A stretch of DNA of 64,000 nucleotides from Sabellastarte sp. h YS-2021 (lineage: Eukaryota > Annelida > Polychaeta > Sabellida > Sabellidae), in contig OZ024933.1 of NCBI GenBank assembly GCA_964017235.1, positions 3,537,962 through 3,601,961 of the forward strand, given 5' to 3'. Below, piece by piece: positions 22,541 through 33,519 of the stretch. Positions within the stretch are counted from its first letter, which is position 1. Every line of letters starts with the position of its first letter. A program made the translations under genes and the position numbers. A model generated the notes under the pieces. It was not told the origin of the DNA. It was given only the letters and a program-made list of their open reading frames with translations, and ran no database searches.

Positions 22541-24195
22541 TGCAATATAAAAGAATTCACATTTTAATCAAATAATATTTGGTTTAAGACATTCTACAAC
22601 TTTTTGACAGGTTCATAGGAGACAAAGAAGTTGTTTAATGTCTGAAAGGTTCATTTTAAAGAATTGTTGTTTTGTATCAAGTATCCATTGCAGTATTTTA
22701 TACTGAAGCCATATAATTTTATGATCATTAGGAGATTTAAAAGAAGTTTTATAGGTTTCTTTTCAGGTCAGATTATCAGTGTTAAAAGCCAAGTTTAAAT
22801 TCATCTTTCGTTGATAATTCCCATTTAAACTCTCATTATTCATTTCAAAGTACACATCTTTGCACCCAGGTGAACTTATTCAAACTATTTTTGAAGGCTT
22901 TGAATGTGATGTCCTTTGACATCAACTAATTCATTCATTACATTTGTTTTAACAAAATTATTTACCCCATGCCCTCACTTTGTAATAATCAAAAACATTA
23001 GATATGGAAAGTCATATTTCCTATATGAAAAAGAACGTCACTTACAACAGCAATAGCATTTTGGTTTAACAAATACAGTTATTGACATTTCCATTGTGCT
23101 ATGAAAACATAAAAAGTAAATCATCAGTTGTCTATGTAATAAGATCATTTAGGTGAGAAACTGCAATTCAAAAATCTATTCCTGAAAATAATGTAATACT
23201 TTGAAGCACTGTGAACCAAATCTGTTATTTTTTCAATTGATCAAAAGTCAAGGCTTTGGCAAATAATTCAGTTTAAACATTGTGAACCCACCATTGGAAT
23301 AGATTTGGCAAATCAATAAATTTTATAAATAGAAAACAGACATAAACAAGTGATTTAGTTTTGAAATTAAGGATTAGTGTTGCTACACAGTAATTTTTCT
23401 CTCACGGGTTAATGATCTGTTTCTCTGGAAGGATACAGCCTTTTTAAATTTAAAATAATGTCTAAATTGTAATTAGTTTCAGTTATTTGGTCCATTGCAA
23501 TATGGAAATGCAATTCTAAAAGAGAAAAGCAGACAGTATTTTTCCGATAAATATAGCATTTGCAATACAGCGTCTTATGAATTTTCCCTCCAAATCCATT
23601 TTTGAAACCTGAAAATGCACCATAAATTCAAGGATATTCAAAGATGGTATCAAAGGTCAAATTTGGGGTTTTGTGTCTCGTTCAACAGCCAGGGTCATAT
23701 TGGAACAGGTCCTCAGCATTGCCACTTGTGGGACTCAAACCCACAGAGGTAACAGCCTATAATTAGATGCCAAACTTGCTAACCACTAGGCCACCGAAGA
23801 CCTCAAGAAGGTATCAAGTAACTCTACCTAGAATGAAAAATCAAGGTAATGTTATCAGTAAATTGATATATATTTAATTCTGTATTATTAGTTGTGACCC
23901 CTTTAAGCATTTTTGGCCACAAAGTAGGAATCAATATGGTGCAAAAGGATAACCTTGTTTGCAACCTCTTTTTATATCAAAAAAGTCAGACAAAACTCCA
24001 AATTGGAGAACTGAAGTTGTGATATCAGTTATAGAAAATTAAACCACTTTATCAATTGGGTTGTAAATCCAAATTTTTCTGGAACAAAATACATAAATTT
24101 GCACGATATAGAGTCAAAGACTTTTTCAAACTCAATCAGCATTGATAAGTCACCAGTTTCATCTTCTGTGTAATTTATTAAATCATACGTTATTT
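22541..24195 (-). pseudogene. L1/Tx1-like LINE ORF2 remnant (copy C), 5' truncated
   Basis: From the 5' side (high coordinates): LSMLIEFEKVFDSISCKFMY (motif A region, 24150-24090), GFTTQLIKWF, FDIKRGCKQGYPFAPY (motif B, about 23990) and QFTDNITLIF (motif C position, decayed from YADD, about 23850), then a SINE insertion (23654-23804). The C-terminal part shows DHKIIWLQYKI and FKMNLSDIK (22730-22630). Its 5' limit at about 24195, inside the RT, fits 5' truncation on insertion. Many stops; non-functional. Confidence 0.65.
23654..23804 (-). mobile_element. tRNA-derived SINE (GGCTGTTGAAC family) with target duplication
   Basis: On the minus strand: A-box GTGGCCTAGTGGTTAGCA, B-box GGGTTTGAGTCCC, then CCTGGCTGTTGAACGAGACA. 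Flanked by AAGATGGTATCAA (23641-23653) and AAGAAGGTATCAA (23805-23817), a 13-bp duplication with one mismatch. It sits inside LINE copy C and is therefore younger than it. Same family as 4258-4408. Confidence 0.85.
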
Positions 24196-24549
24196 TTATT
24201 TCTTTTTACAAGGTTTAGTGAATGCAGATACATAAAACAAAAACATGTGGAATTAAAACATACTAATTATACGTAATTAAGTACACAATTTAAGAGTTCC
24301 AAAAGGATAAAAAAAGAAACAAATACATGAACATAAATAAGTAAACTTGAAAATATTTTCTGGTTACTGGTATTATTTCAAAGCTACAAAATACTACACT
24401 AATGCATTTAGAGCTTTAACACATTGCAAGTCATTAAACAGTGGTGGTCATACAAATTTTGAAATATAACAATGACTTTGCTATAATTGTAATTTATACC
24501 CTTGAAAAAAAATATGAAAATACCATCATGCAGCATCTCTGAAAAGTGT

Positions 24550-27500
24550 TTTCTATTCAGACCATATAGCATCTAATTTGTCAACAGTAAAATTTATAGC
24601 TGCAAGTTATAAAGTTGTTGATATCCTTCTGGAGTTAAAAAAAATTCAGCTGGGTTTTCCTTCTAGAACATGAATAAATATAATGTCTTGTACAAGTTAA
24701 TAAAAAATTGACAGGCAAAAATATACTATCTTTATTGGTGTACCCTAAAATTAAAGCACACATATTCAGGTCTATAGAGACATCTAATACATTCACAATC
24801 CACTGTTTTAAACTCTTCTATAATTTCCAAACCTTTGGACATGGTGAAGACATATGCCTTATACTTTCGATCTCTTCATTACAGAAGAAACATTTATTAG
24901 TATCAGAAATTTTTAGTTTATACAAATAGCCACAGGTACCTAAAATGTTGAAGATGACCTTAAACTGGAACCAAATAAGTCTATTATGTTTCATACACCT
25001 AAATCATGACGTAAAAATTGATTGCCAAGATTCAAGGGAATCATCAACTAAGTCTTGCCATTGTATCATCTATATGGGAATTTCAACACTCAAATTTGTA
25101 AAAATTTGAAAAAAAGTCTCTACATCCATGATTTAATTTATACAAAATTTTCACATGAAATACCAGGTTTGGCCTCTGCTTTTGAAAATCATTACCTTTT
25201 TTATGCTTCTCAATAAATCTTTTCACATAAATTTTAACTCTGTGATAATCTAGAAAATTTATATGTAAATTGTATTTTTAGGTTTTCTCTTCTTATTAAA
25301 CAACCATCAGAATCAATAACATCCCCTACTTGGATAATTCCATGTTTTATTATCCACCACGCGACGCATTTGCCCTAAATACGGGGAAATACAGACCAGG
25401 ATGTATTTTTTGTATACACCGGTGCCATGGTACTATGGATAATGAGTCTGAATAACTTTTGTTTTTTTTTTCAACAATATCTCGGAAAGCATGTAACTTA
25501 CAAATATGTATTATATATCATTAGAAGTGTATTCTTACAGCGCTTCTGCTCTTGTTTGTTGCATAAAAATCCATGCAGAAATGACTGAAATATTGGAAGT
25601 TAAAGATTGAAGTTTTTATATTCACTGTTGCAACTGCTTTTTGACAGCCTTTTCCACGTTCTCTCATTATTATATATTCAGGGAAGTTTTCCTATTATAG
25701 CCACTTTTTCAAATACAGAGGTTTTTCGGAAATATCAATATCATACCAAATACATGACTGAAAGATATCTGAATTTGTTTTTGCTTTTTGCAATTTGCAT
25801 TAGATTTTCCAACATTCAAATACTTCAAGCCAGAATTCATTTGAGATATACGTAATTCTTTCTTTTGTGATATACAATTCACCCCCAACTTTGATATATA
25901 CTCAACAAAAGTATTACCGTAATGGTTTCCAAATAGTTTAAACCACTGTTGGTTATGTCTTATCCAAGCCACTTTTAGAGACTTTACAAAATTATATATA
26001 TTCACCATTTTTAAATCTCCTTTTCAATGACTGCTACACAGCAATTTTCTTTTAATTTTGTCTGTTTTTTTATCTCACAAGAACATGTAAATAATGTTAT
26101 TTATTTCATCTAGATAGCATTTTGAGCTTGACAATGATCGAAATAGATGAACAAACTTTGATAAAATATTGGTCTTTATTAGAGAAATTTTGCCAAAAGG
26201 AGTGAGACATCTGTTTTCCCATTTATTAAAATCCCTTATTTTTTCAATGATTTTTGGATAATTCATTTCAGGCATGAGATTAAGGTTTACAGAGAAATTT
26301 ATTCCTAATAAGGTAAATTCTTGTTATCCCAGTCAAATGTTAGTGAAGTTAACAGTTTTTTTTTGAATATCTCTTTCTACCTATCCAAATTGTTTTTGTT
26401 TTTTTTCTTTATTCATTTTCAAACCAGAAAAATTATCAAAAATTTCAAGGGTGTAAAGAGCAGCAAGCAGAGAGTGTGGAGTGCCATCTAATATAATTGT
26501 GGTATCATCTGCAAACTCTGTTACTTTAAACTCTGTGTCATCAATTATGATTCCTACAATTTGAGGATTTGTTGTTATAAGTATGCCAAGGATTTCAGCT
26601 CTGAAAAAAAATATGGGGGAATTGGATTGCCTTGACATCATCCTCATTCAACATTTATTTCATTTGATAGCTATTCAGTTTGCAATATGTAAGCTTTGAC
26701 ATCAGAATTGAATAGTTTTATCCAATCAATGAATTTTTTACTATAGTCAAAGAACTGAAGAGTATTATATAAAAAAGTCAAAGAAATAGAGTCAAACACC
26801 TTTTCAAAGTCTACAAGCATAAGGGGGCCAGCAATATTTTTCTTTTCTGTTATATGCATTAAATCATATATTATTCTTGTATTTTCATTTATTGTTCTTC
26901 CACTCATAAACCCTGTCTGAGTGCTCGATATTACATGAGGAAGATTTTTTGAGTCTGTTAGCAATTACACCAGAAGCGAGTTTATATATTACGCTTAAAA
27001 GCATAATGAGTTTCCAGTTTTTCATAAGAGTCCTATCCATTTTTCCTTTAGGGATACATATTATAATTCCATGGCGAAGGGAGTATGTCATTTTACCTTT
27101 TTGTAGACTGGCATTTATGGCTTTACAGACTATATTTTTTTTAGTATTAACCAAAATACTTTAAGAATTCCGATATTATACCATCAATTCCTGGTGATTT
27201 GCCGTTTTTCATTTTTTTTTAAAACTGTGCTTAGTTCACATGGCTCTAGTAAGTCACCCAGTGATGATTCAGAGACTTTTCTAATCTTGACGTTGTCCTT
27301 TTCCAAGTTTACTTTTTCTAAAATATGGTCCCTACTTCTTAAAAGGTTAGTGTAGTAATTTTGCATGTGTTTAAATATTCCTTGTTGATCTGTGATTATT
27401 TGACCATGGTCATAAATCTTTTTTACTGTTTTTTCTGCAAAATTTCTATTTTCTAAGTTACAAAAACAACTTGAAGGTTGTTCGCCTTCACTGAGCCAGC

Positions 27501-28150
27501 TTATTCTACTCCTAACCTGTTGGCCTTTTAGTTTTGCTTCCCTAATTTTTTTCTAGTTTCTCTTTTTTGTCCATTACCAGCTGCATATTAGAATTTTGTA
27601 AACTAATACTCGACTCTAGGAAATTAATATCTTTAGTCAATTCCTTTTCTCTTTTATCAGTTTTCTTTTCAGTCTCCCCTCGTATTCGCAACAGTAACAA
27701 TTCAAGAAATATGTCATTATCAACTGTAAGGTTTAAATCATCTGTGTTTTTCTCAATGTAGTCTAAGGAATAAACTGGCAAAATGTAGTATTTTATCTCA
27801 TCATGTATTATTTTGTTTATCAAATTTAAATAATTGTGTTTTTTTTAACAAACTGTTGTTAAATTTCCAAATACCTTTGCCAATAGTAAATTTGTTTGTA
27901 GTCATTTTTAGGGTTATAATTGAATGGGCAGATCTATAACCAGCTTTTATCTCACAGTTTTGTATCAAATCCATCATTGTATCAGTTATTTCCCCAAATT
28001 TCTTTAACCTTTGGAATATCTTGTTTTACCCAATGTGTATCCTGGAGGAAACAATGCTTGCTTTTAATTCTGTAAAATAATTCAGGACATCTGCTTGTTT
28101 TTGTAAATTTAACACCAAAACATTGTTCTTTAAACCTGCCATTGTACCAT
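24550..28150 (-). pseudogene. L1/Tx1-like LINE ORF2 remnant (copy B), endonuclease to C-terminal zinc motif
   Basis: From the 5' side: endonuclease start AGLKNNVLVLNLQKQADV and, in a shifted frame, FLQDTHWVKQDI (28140-28020), with most of the nuclease deleted; SIITLKMTTNKF..GIWKFN (27900); a linker ILPVYS..LRIRGET (27760-27680); RT with TGFMSGRTINENTRIIYDLM (26890), LMLVDFEKVFDSIS (26810, motif A), EFADDTTIILDG (26500, motif C); thumb LTPFGKISLIK (26190); FVKSLKVAWIR (25980); and CFFCNEEIESIRHMSSPC (24895-24840), the CCHC motif of LINE C-termini. Numerous frameshifts. It follows copy A head-to-tail in the same orientation. DNA at 25.0-25.7 kb shows no LINE similarity and may be a later insertion. 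Confidence 0.85.
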
Positions 28151-28421
28151 TGTAGTACACTCTCTGTAAAAAAAGTTTATAGCTATTGTCAATGAAATTG
28201 TTGCTTTCAACAGCACTTGTGTTATAGCCTTTCAATTGTCAAAGTTTTTGATGTTTTGTGTTTAAAACTGTATTTGCTTGTAAGAAATTTTCCCTTTTAA
28301 AAGACACCAGTTATTTTTAAAAACTATATTATTGAACATAACTGGTGTGTGGTAAACCAGTAGCCAGTATACATAGTAGACATTTTGATACATGGAACAA
28401 AAGAACAAACACACACATAAC

Positions 28422-31278
28422 TTATATACATAGCAGTAGTATAGAAGAGTATGAATCTATGATTCTCAACACTGACAGATTTATTTTTTTGTGTATATAC
28501 TTATTCACAACTGTTTTGGCTCTTATATAATTCAGAGGGTTAATATTGTCCAGAGAATAGACTTTTAAAATTTTCTCAATGGTAAAGAAACTACCGTCAA
28601 TATCTAATACATCTGAGATCAATATAATACCTTTTCTGTACCAATTGGGAAAGTACATAGTCTCTGTTGACAATTTTTTATTATACCATAAGGGTACATA
28701 TAATAACTTTTCATAACTATGTGCGTTTTTTTTCATTACATAATGTATCCCAAGCTTTAAAAATATCGATCCAGAAATGATTGGTAATTTTTTTTTGTTA
28801 ATTTCTAACCAAGTTGAGAACCTACATATAACAACTTATCTATATCTGAGATTATCTGATGTCTGAAAAGTTTGACCCAAGGTGTTTTTTTTAAATCAGT
28901 CTCCTTAACCATGTAATCTTAAGTGCCATTATAAAGTGTTCAAATTGTACCATTTTTATGCCACCTAAGTGATAATCCAACGTTAAGGTTTTTCTTGACC
29001 ATATAAATTTATAGAATATATTTTTTAACTCATTAATAGAGTTTATGTCTGGATGTGGTAGGCTCAAAAAGAGGTGGTTTAGCTTGGCCATTAAAATGAT
29101 TTTAATCACAGTAACTTTGCCCATGGGAGTAAGTTTTCTCTTACTCCAGTGATTGATACTGTCTTTAATCTCCACCAGCTTACTTCGAAAGTTAATTTCT
29201 GGCATTTTTTGTAAATCTACTGAAAATTTCAAGCCAAGCATATCAAATTCAGTGGTATTCCAATCAAATCTTTGATTTATTAATTTATCATTTGAATGTT
29301 TTTTCCTACCAACCCAAATAATTTTGGTTTTGTCTGTATTTACCTTTAACCCAAAATATGTGCCAAAGATTTCCAATATGTTAAGTGCATTTTGTAATGA
29401 TTGCTGAGAACCATCTAAAATTAGAGTGGTGTCATCAGCATATTGAGACAATTTAAACTCAGTATTGTTAAATTGTATGCCTACTATTTTATCATTATAA
29501 GTTATAAGTATATTTAATACTTCCGCTGCCATAATGAATAGGTATGCTGAAATTGGGTCCCCCTGTCTGCAGCCACAATCTACCTTTATGAATTCTGACA
29601 TAACCCCATTCTGCATGATAGTAGTTCCTATATTTTTATTGAATAACTTTATCCAACCTATAAACTTTTCTGTGAAACCCATTTGTGTTAACCCTTTATA
29701 TATGAATTTCCAAGATATCGAATCGTACGCCTTTTCAAAATCGATTAGCATCAGTAGCACTGGTATTTTAGATTTTTCAGCGGCATGCATTATATCATAT
29801 ATCAACCGTGTTGACTCCCCAATATATCGACCGGGAACGAAACCATTCTGGTTTTGGCTGATCAGACCATTCAATAGAGGTTTGATTCTATTTGCTATGG
29901 AGGCATAGGCAAGTTTATAAATAACACTTAACATTGACAATGGTCACCAGTTTTTAATAAATTCTCTTGGCTTTCCACTTTTAGGAAGACAAGTTAAAAG
30001 GCATTGTCGTAAGGTCAGGGGAAGGATTCCTTTTTTAAAACTAGTATTAAGAGCTTTAAGTATCCATTTACCTAAGTATTTCCAAAAGACCTTTAAAAAT
30101 TCAGCGGAAAAACCATCTATCCCCGGCGATTTATTATTTTTCATATTTTTTAAAGATTCAAATAGCTTTTCTTCTTTCAAATCACCTTCGATCGATGTTG
30201 CCTGGTCATTTGTTATTCTACTTAATTTTATATCCTTAAATATAAGATCAAGGTCAAATTCTTTCAAGCTTTCATTTTGTGCTCGGTACAGTTAACTATA
30301 GAAATTCTTTAGTTCTAAAAGACTTTGTCCTTGGTCAGTGATCAGTGTATTATCTTTTTTCTTAACCTTTTTAATAGTTTTATTCAAATAGTTATGTTGT
30401 TCCAATGAACAAAAATACTGTGTTGGTCTCTCACCTTCATGTAACCACTGAACACGTGACCTAACATAGTGTCCTTTCATATTCTGTTCTCTTAACTGTA
30501 TTAATTAGTAATTAGTTTTTTGGATTCCAGTGTTTTTTGCTTTATAGCATCATTATTTTGTTCTAAAGCCTGTATTTCAGAGATAAGTTTCTTTTCCTTT
30601 ATATTTTCATTTCTTTTTTTAATACTAGAAAACTTAACACTCTCACCTCTCATGCGAAGAATGAATAAGTCATCCGTAATTCTCAAGTGTATATCGTGTT
30701 CATTAATTAAGTTGATTTTTCGATATTATAAACCGGGACAGCATATTTTATTATTTCTTCTTGAATACATTCATTAATAAGTTTAAGATAATTTATGTCT
30801 TTGAGTAAGTTTGTGTTAAACTTCCAGCTCCCTTTACCTCAGTAAAATTTATTTAACAAAATAGTTAGTTCTAGTTGTAATATTGAAATGGTCCAGCTAT
30901 GAAATCATAAAAACTGATGTCGTCAGCATTTGGACCGTAAATATTAATTAATTTGACACTTATATCGCTCAATTGAAAATCAAGCACAATCATGTTTCCT
31001 GCACTATCCTGAAAGATATTTTTACTTTTATATTCAAATGTATTGTTTAAAAGTATGGCGACTCCTCTAGAGTTAGTGTTAACCCCATGTAGTAATATCT
31101 CGCCTTCCCAAATTGATTTTAAATCAGCTTCACCATCTGATGTGAGATGTGTATCTTCTAGGTATAATATATTAACCTTCTTACTTTTCATGTAATTAAT
31201 AAAATTGTATCTTTTAATTTTATTGCACAAACCCCTACAATTTGCACTTAAAAGTTTAACTTTATCACCCATTTTCAA
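28422..31278 (-). pseudogene. L1/Tx1-like LINE ORF2 (copy A): AP endonuclease plus reverse transcriptase
   Basis: The best-preserved LINE here. The endonuclease (31278-30871) begins KVKLLSANCRGLCNKIKRYN, with LEDTHL where L1-type nucleases have LQETH, SRGVAILLNN and INIYGPNADD. A linker with LRMRGESVKFSS follows (30680). RT: KSPGIDGFSAEFLKVFWKYL (30140), NGFVPGRYIGESTRLIYDIM (29840), LIDFEKAYDSISWKF (motif A), CRQGDPISAYLFIMAAE (motif B), QYADDTTLILDG (motif C intact), LTPMGKVTVIKIIL (thumb), LKITWLRRLI. The C-terminal part continues to 28422 (LYVPLWYN, WYRKGIILISDV). The catalytic RT aspartates survive but stops or shifts at about 29942, 30280, 30490 and 30690-30870 make it dead. ORF1 at 35027-33520 has the right strand and order to be its partner. 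Confidence 0.9.
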
Positions 31279-32117
31279 AATTTAATTCTAAATAATACTG
31301 AAAAATGTCAAAATTACTGCCATATTAAAATAAACAATGCCAGTATTGGAGAGTATTGAGCACACTCGTGCACAACAAGGATCAGCACAAACATTTCTCA
31401 AATTCATCCACTCCAATAGTTCAAAAACTATGATTCTGTAACCAATGTAACATTTTAAATATAACCATTTACACACTGTTGAATTTTCTTCAAAACTCAG
31501 CTTTTTCTCTTGGATTAGTGTGGCCAAAACAAAGTACTTTTCTAATAATGTACAACAGACTTCTCCATATAGAATGTTCATCTTTGCAAAAACAAAACTA
31601 AAACAAAGAGCAAAATGCAAATATTTCTAATGAAAAACATAAAAATATAAAATGACTTAAGCTTGAAATAACTTAAGGTTCATACTTAAGAAGTATGCGC
31701 CTTGTTATGAGTGGATCGGATTTTGCAATTACTAGAGTAAAGATTTGTTGAACATTGTCGACATTGCAGTATATTTATTTTATACAAAGATCTCTTTACC
31801 TAGAGTAAAGAAGATGTATTCTATGTGACCTTAAACCCATGATCATACCACTATCGCTTTAAAACAACAACAGGAACTTGTGTGATTAGTATAACCTTAG
31901 AATGATTTTTTTTACTCCTGTTTCTTTTAAATGCTTGTAAAAATCTTAAATATTGAAATTAGCTGTTTCGATTATCGCATAAACAGTGTTTTATCCAACA
32001 CAATGTAATTAAAACTGACTCGAATAAAATAAAATTCTTTTGGCTATTGCAAGAAAGGGATTTCAGGTTAATAAGCCTGCACTGTATGCTTTTCTTTCAC
32101 TCCACATGTTCATTCTA
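31279..32117. other. Stretch between ORF1 and ORF2 remnants, no recognised domain
   Basis: A 110-codon minus frame (31620-31288) lies directly upstream of the ORF2 nuclease but shows no motif I know. The rest is AT-rich. If ORF1 and ORF2 belong to one LINE, this and 32633-33519 are inserted or very long spacer DNA. Confidence 0.4.
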
Positions 32118-32125
32118 GTGTGTAT

Positions 32126-32624
32126 TAGGGATGGGTCGGTAGGTCCGGTATCTCGGTGTCGAGAGCATTTTACTGAAATACCGTGATGAGATTTTACAAC
32201 CGCCACTTCGCTTGTCAGCACATGTAATGGAAGGAAGAGTTAAAATATTTGAAACATACCCCAAATCTGAAGAAATTATAAGTTTTTCTCCCCAATTTTC
32301 AGGCATTTGCACACTTTATACAGTACTATCGATTACGTTGAGCAGAACTGCCATGTTTAGGTTACGACAATTTCTAACCTCAATTTCGCTTGTCAGCTTA
32401 TATAACTGAAGGAAAACTTAAAATATTGGGAACAAACAAGAAATCTGAAGAAATTATAAGCTTTTATCTCGTATTTCGCGCATTTGATCACTTTTATTGT
32501 GATGTCGTGAAGAGGAAACGTTCATGTTTGTTTGGGGTTTACTAAAACGCGGAATTCCGGAATCGGTACGGTTTTGCATTGGCGACCTCCCGATGTACAT
32601 ATTTTTCATACCGACCCATCCCTA
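32126..32624. mobile_element. hAT-type MITE, 499 bp, with perfect 8-bp target duplication
   Basis: Perfect 16-bp terminal inverted repeats TAGGGATGGGTCGGTA / TACCGACCCATCCCTA are flanked on both sides by GTGTGTAT (32118-32125 and 32625-32632). The interior holds two diverged tandem copies of about 180 bp (shared TTCGCTTGTCAGC, GAAGGAA, AAATCTGAAGAAATTATAAG) and no open transposase. It sits between the LINE ORF1 and ORF2 remnants. Confidence 0.92.
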
Positions 32625-32632
32625 GTGTGTAT

Positions 32633-33519
32633 CATACAATGGGTTTACAACCCAGTCATTTAAAATTCATTGGTGAAACACACATTAAGCCTTGTATATG
32701 GTCAAGGAATATTACCATTTAAACTTGTGGACAAAACAAGTTCACTCACTGAGGTTAATATCACTCTTGTACACATTTTTTTACATCTATGTGTAAAGAA
32801 CATTCATATTGAATCTTGCACAGAAACTGTTTACAGATATCCCTTCTTTCAAACCAACCACTATGATGTTAAACACAAAAGCCAATCTGTACAATCTAAA
32901 GAAGATATATTAATTATTAATAGGTATTATTACCTTTACCATTTTTGCCCTTTACAAAATAAACCTTTATCTAATGTATAATTGAGTAATCTCTCAATAA
33001 CTTTATTCAGTAAATAACTTTTTGGGAATTAAGACTACCTTTTGCTCATGTAGAAGTATGATAACCACACATTTTTATTATCATTATTAACTGCACATAA
33101 ACGTAACGATAAGTACTCTATTAGCATATATTGCCTGTGCTCTGTTTTACCCTATTTGTTTCCCATTTTACATATGGTCTTTTTGTTTACTAACTAATGA
33201 GTCAGGATCCCATTTAACTTTGACTTTAAGTATCTACTAATAAGTAATCATACCAACTTCTAAATACTAACATTGTATTCCATTAAATGATCATTTAAAG
33301 CTATACTAAAAATAAGTTACAAGTATATTATTCATTTTCGTTGGCAGGATACATGTTTTTTAAATACAAATATATGTTATTAACAGTTTTATATAGATTT
33401 TAACTACAATATCATTGTTTAAGTAAACAATTTAACTGTTTATTGTCTTTATATAATTCTGATGTCCATTATTCTAATTTAAGATACACTTAAAATTTAA
33501 ATTGTTCATCAAGAAAAAT
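32633..33519. other. Non-coding AT-rich stretch
   Basis: No recognised protein, repeat end or RNA gene. Lies 3' of the ORF1-NADAR frame. Confidence 0.45.

Noticed and set aside
24708..24929. Plus-strand 73-codon frame
   Set aside because: Antisense of the LINE C-terminal CCHC segment of copy B.
29534..29908. 124-codon plus-strand frame
   Set aside because: Exact antisense of the LINE reverse transcriptase on the minus strand, which has the conserved motifs.
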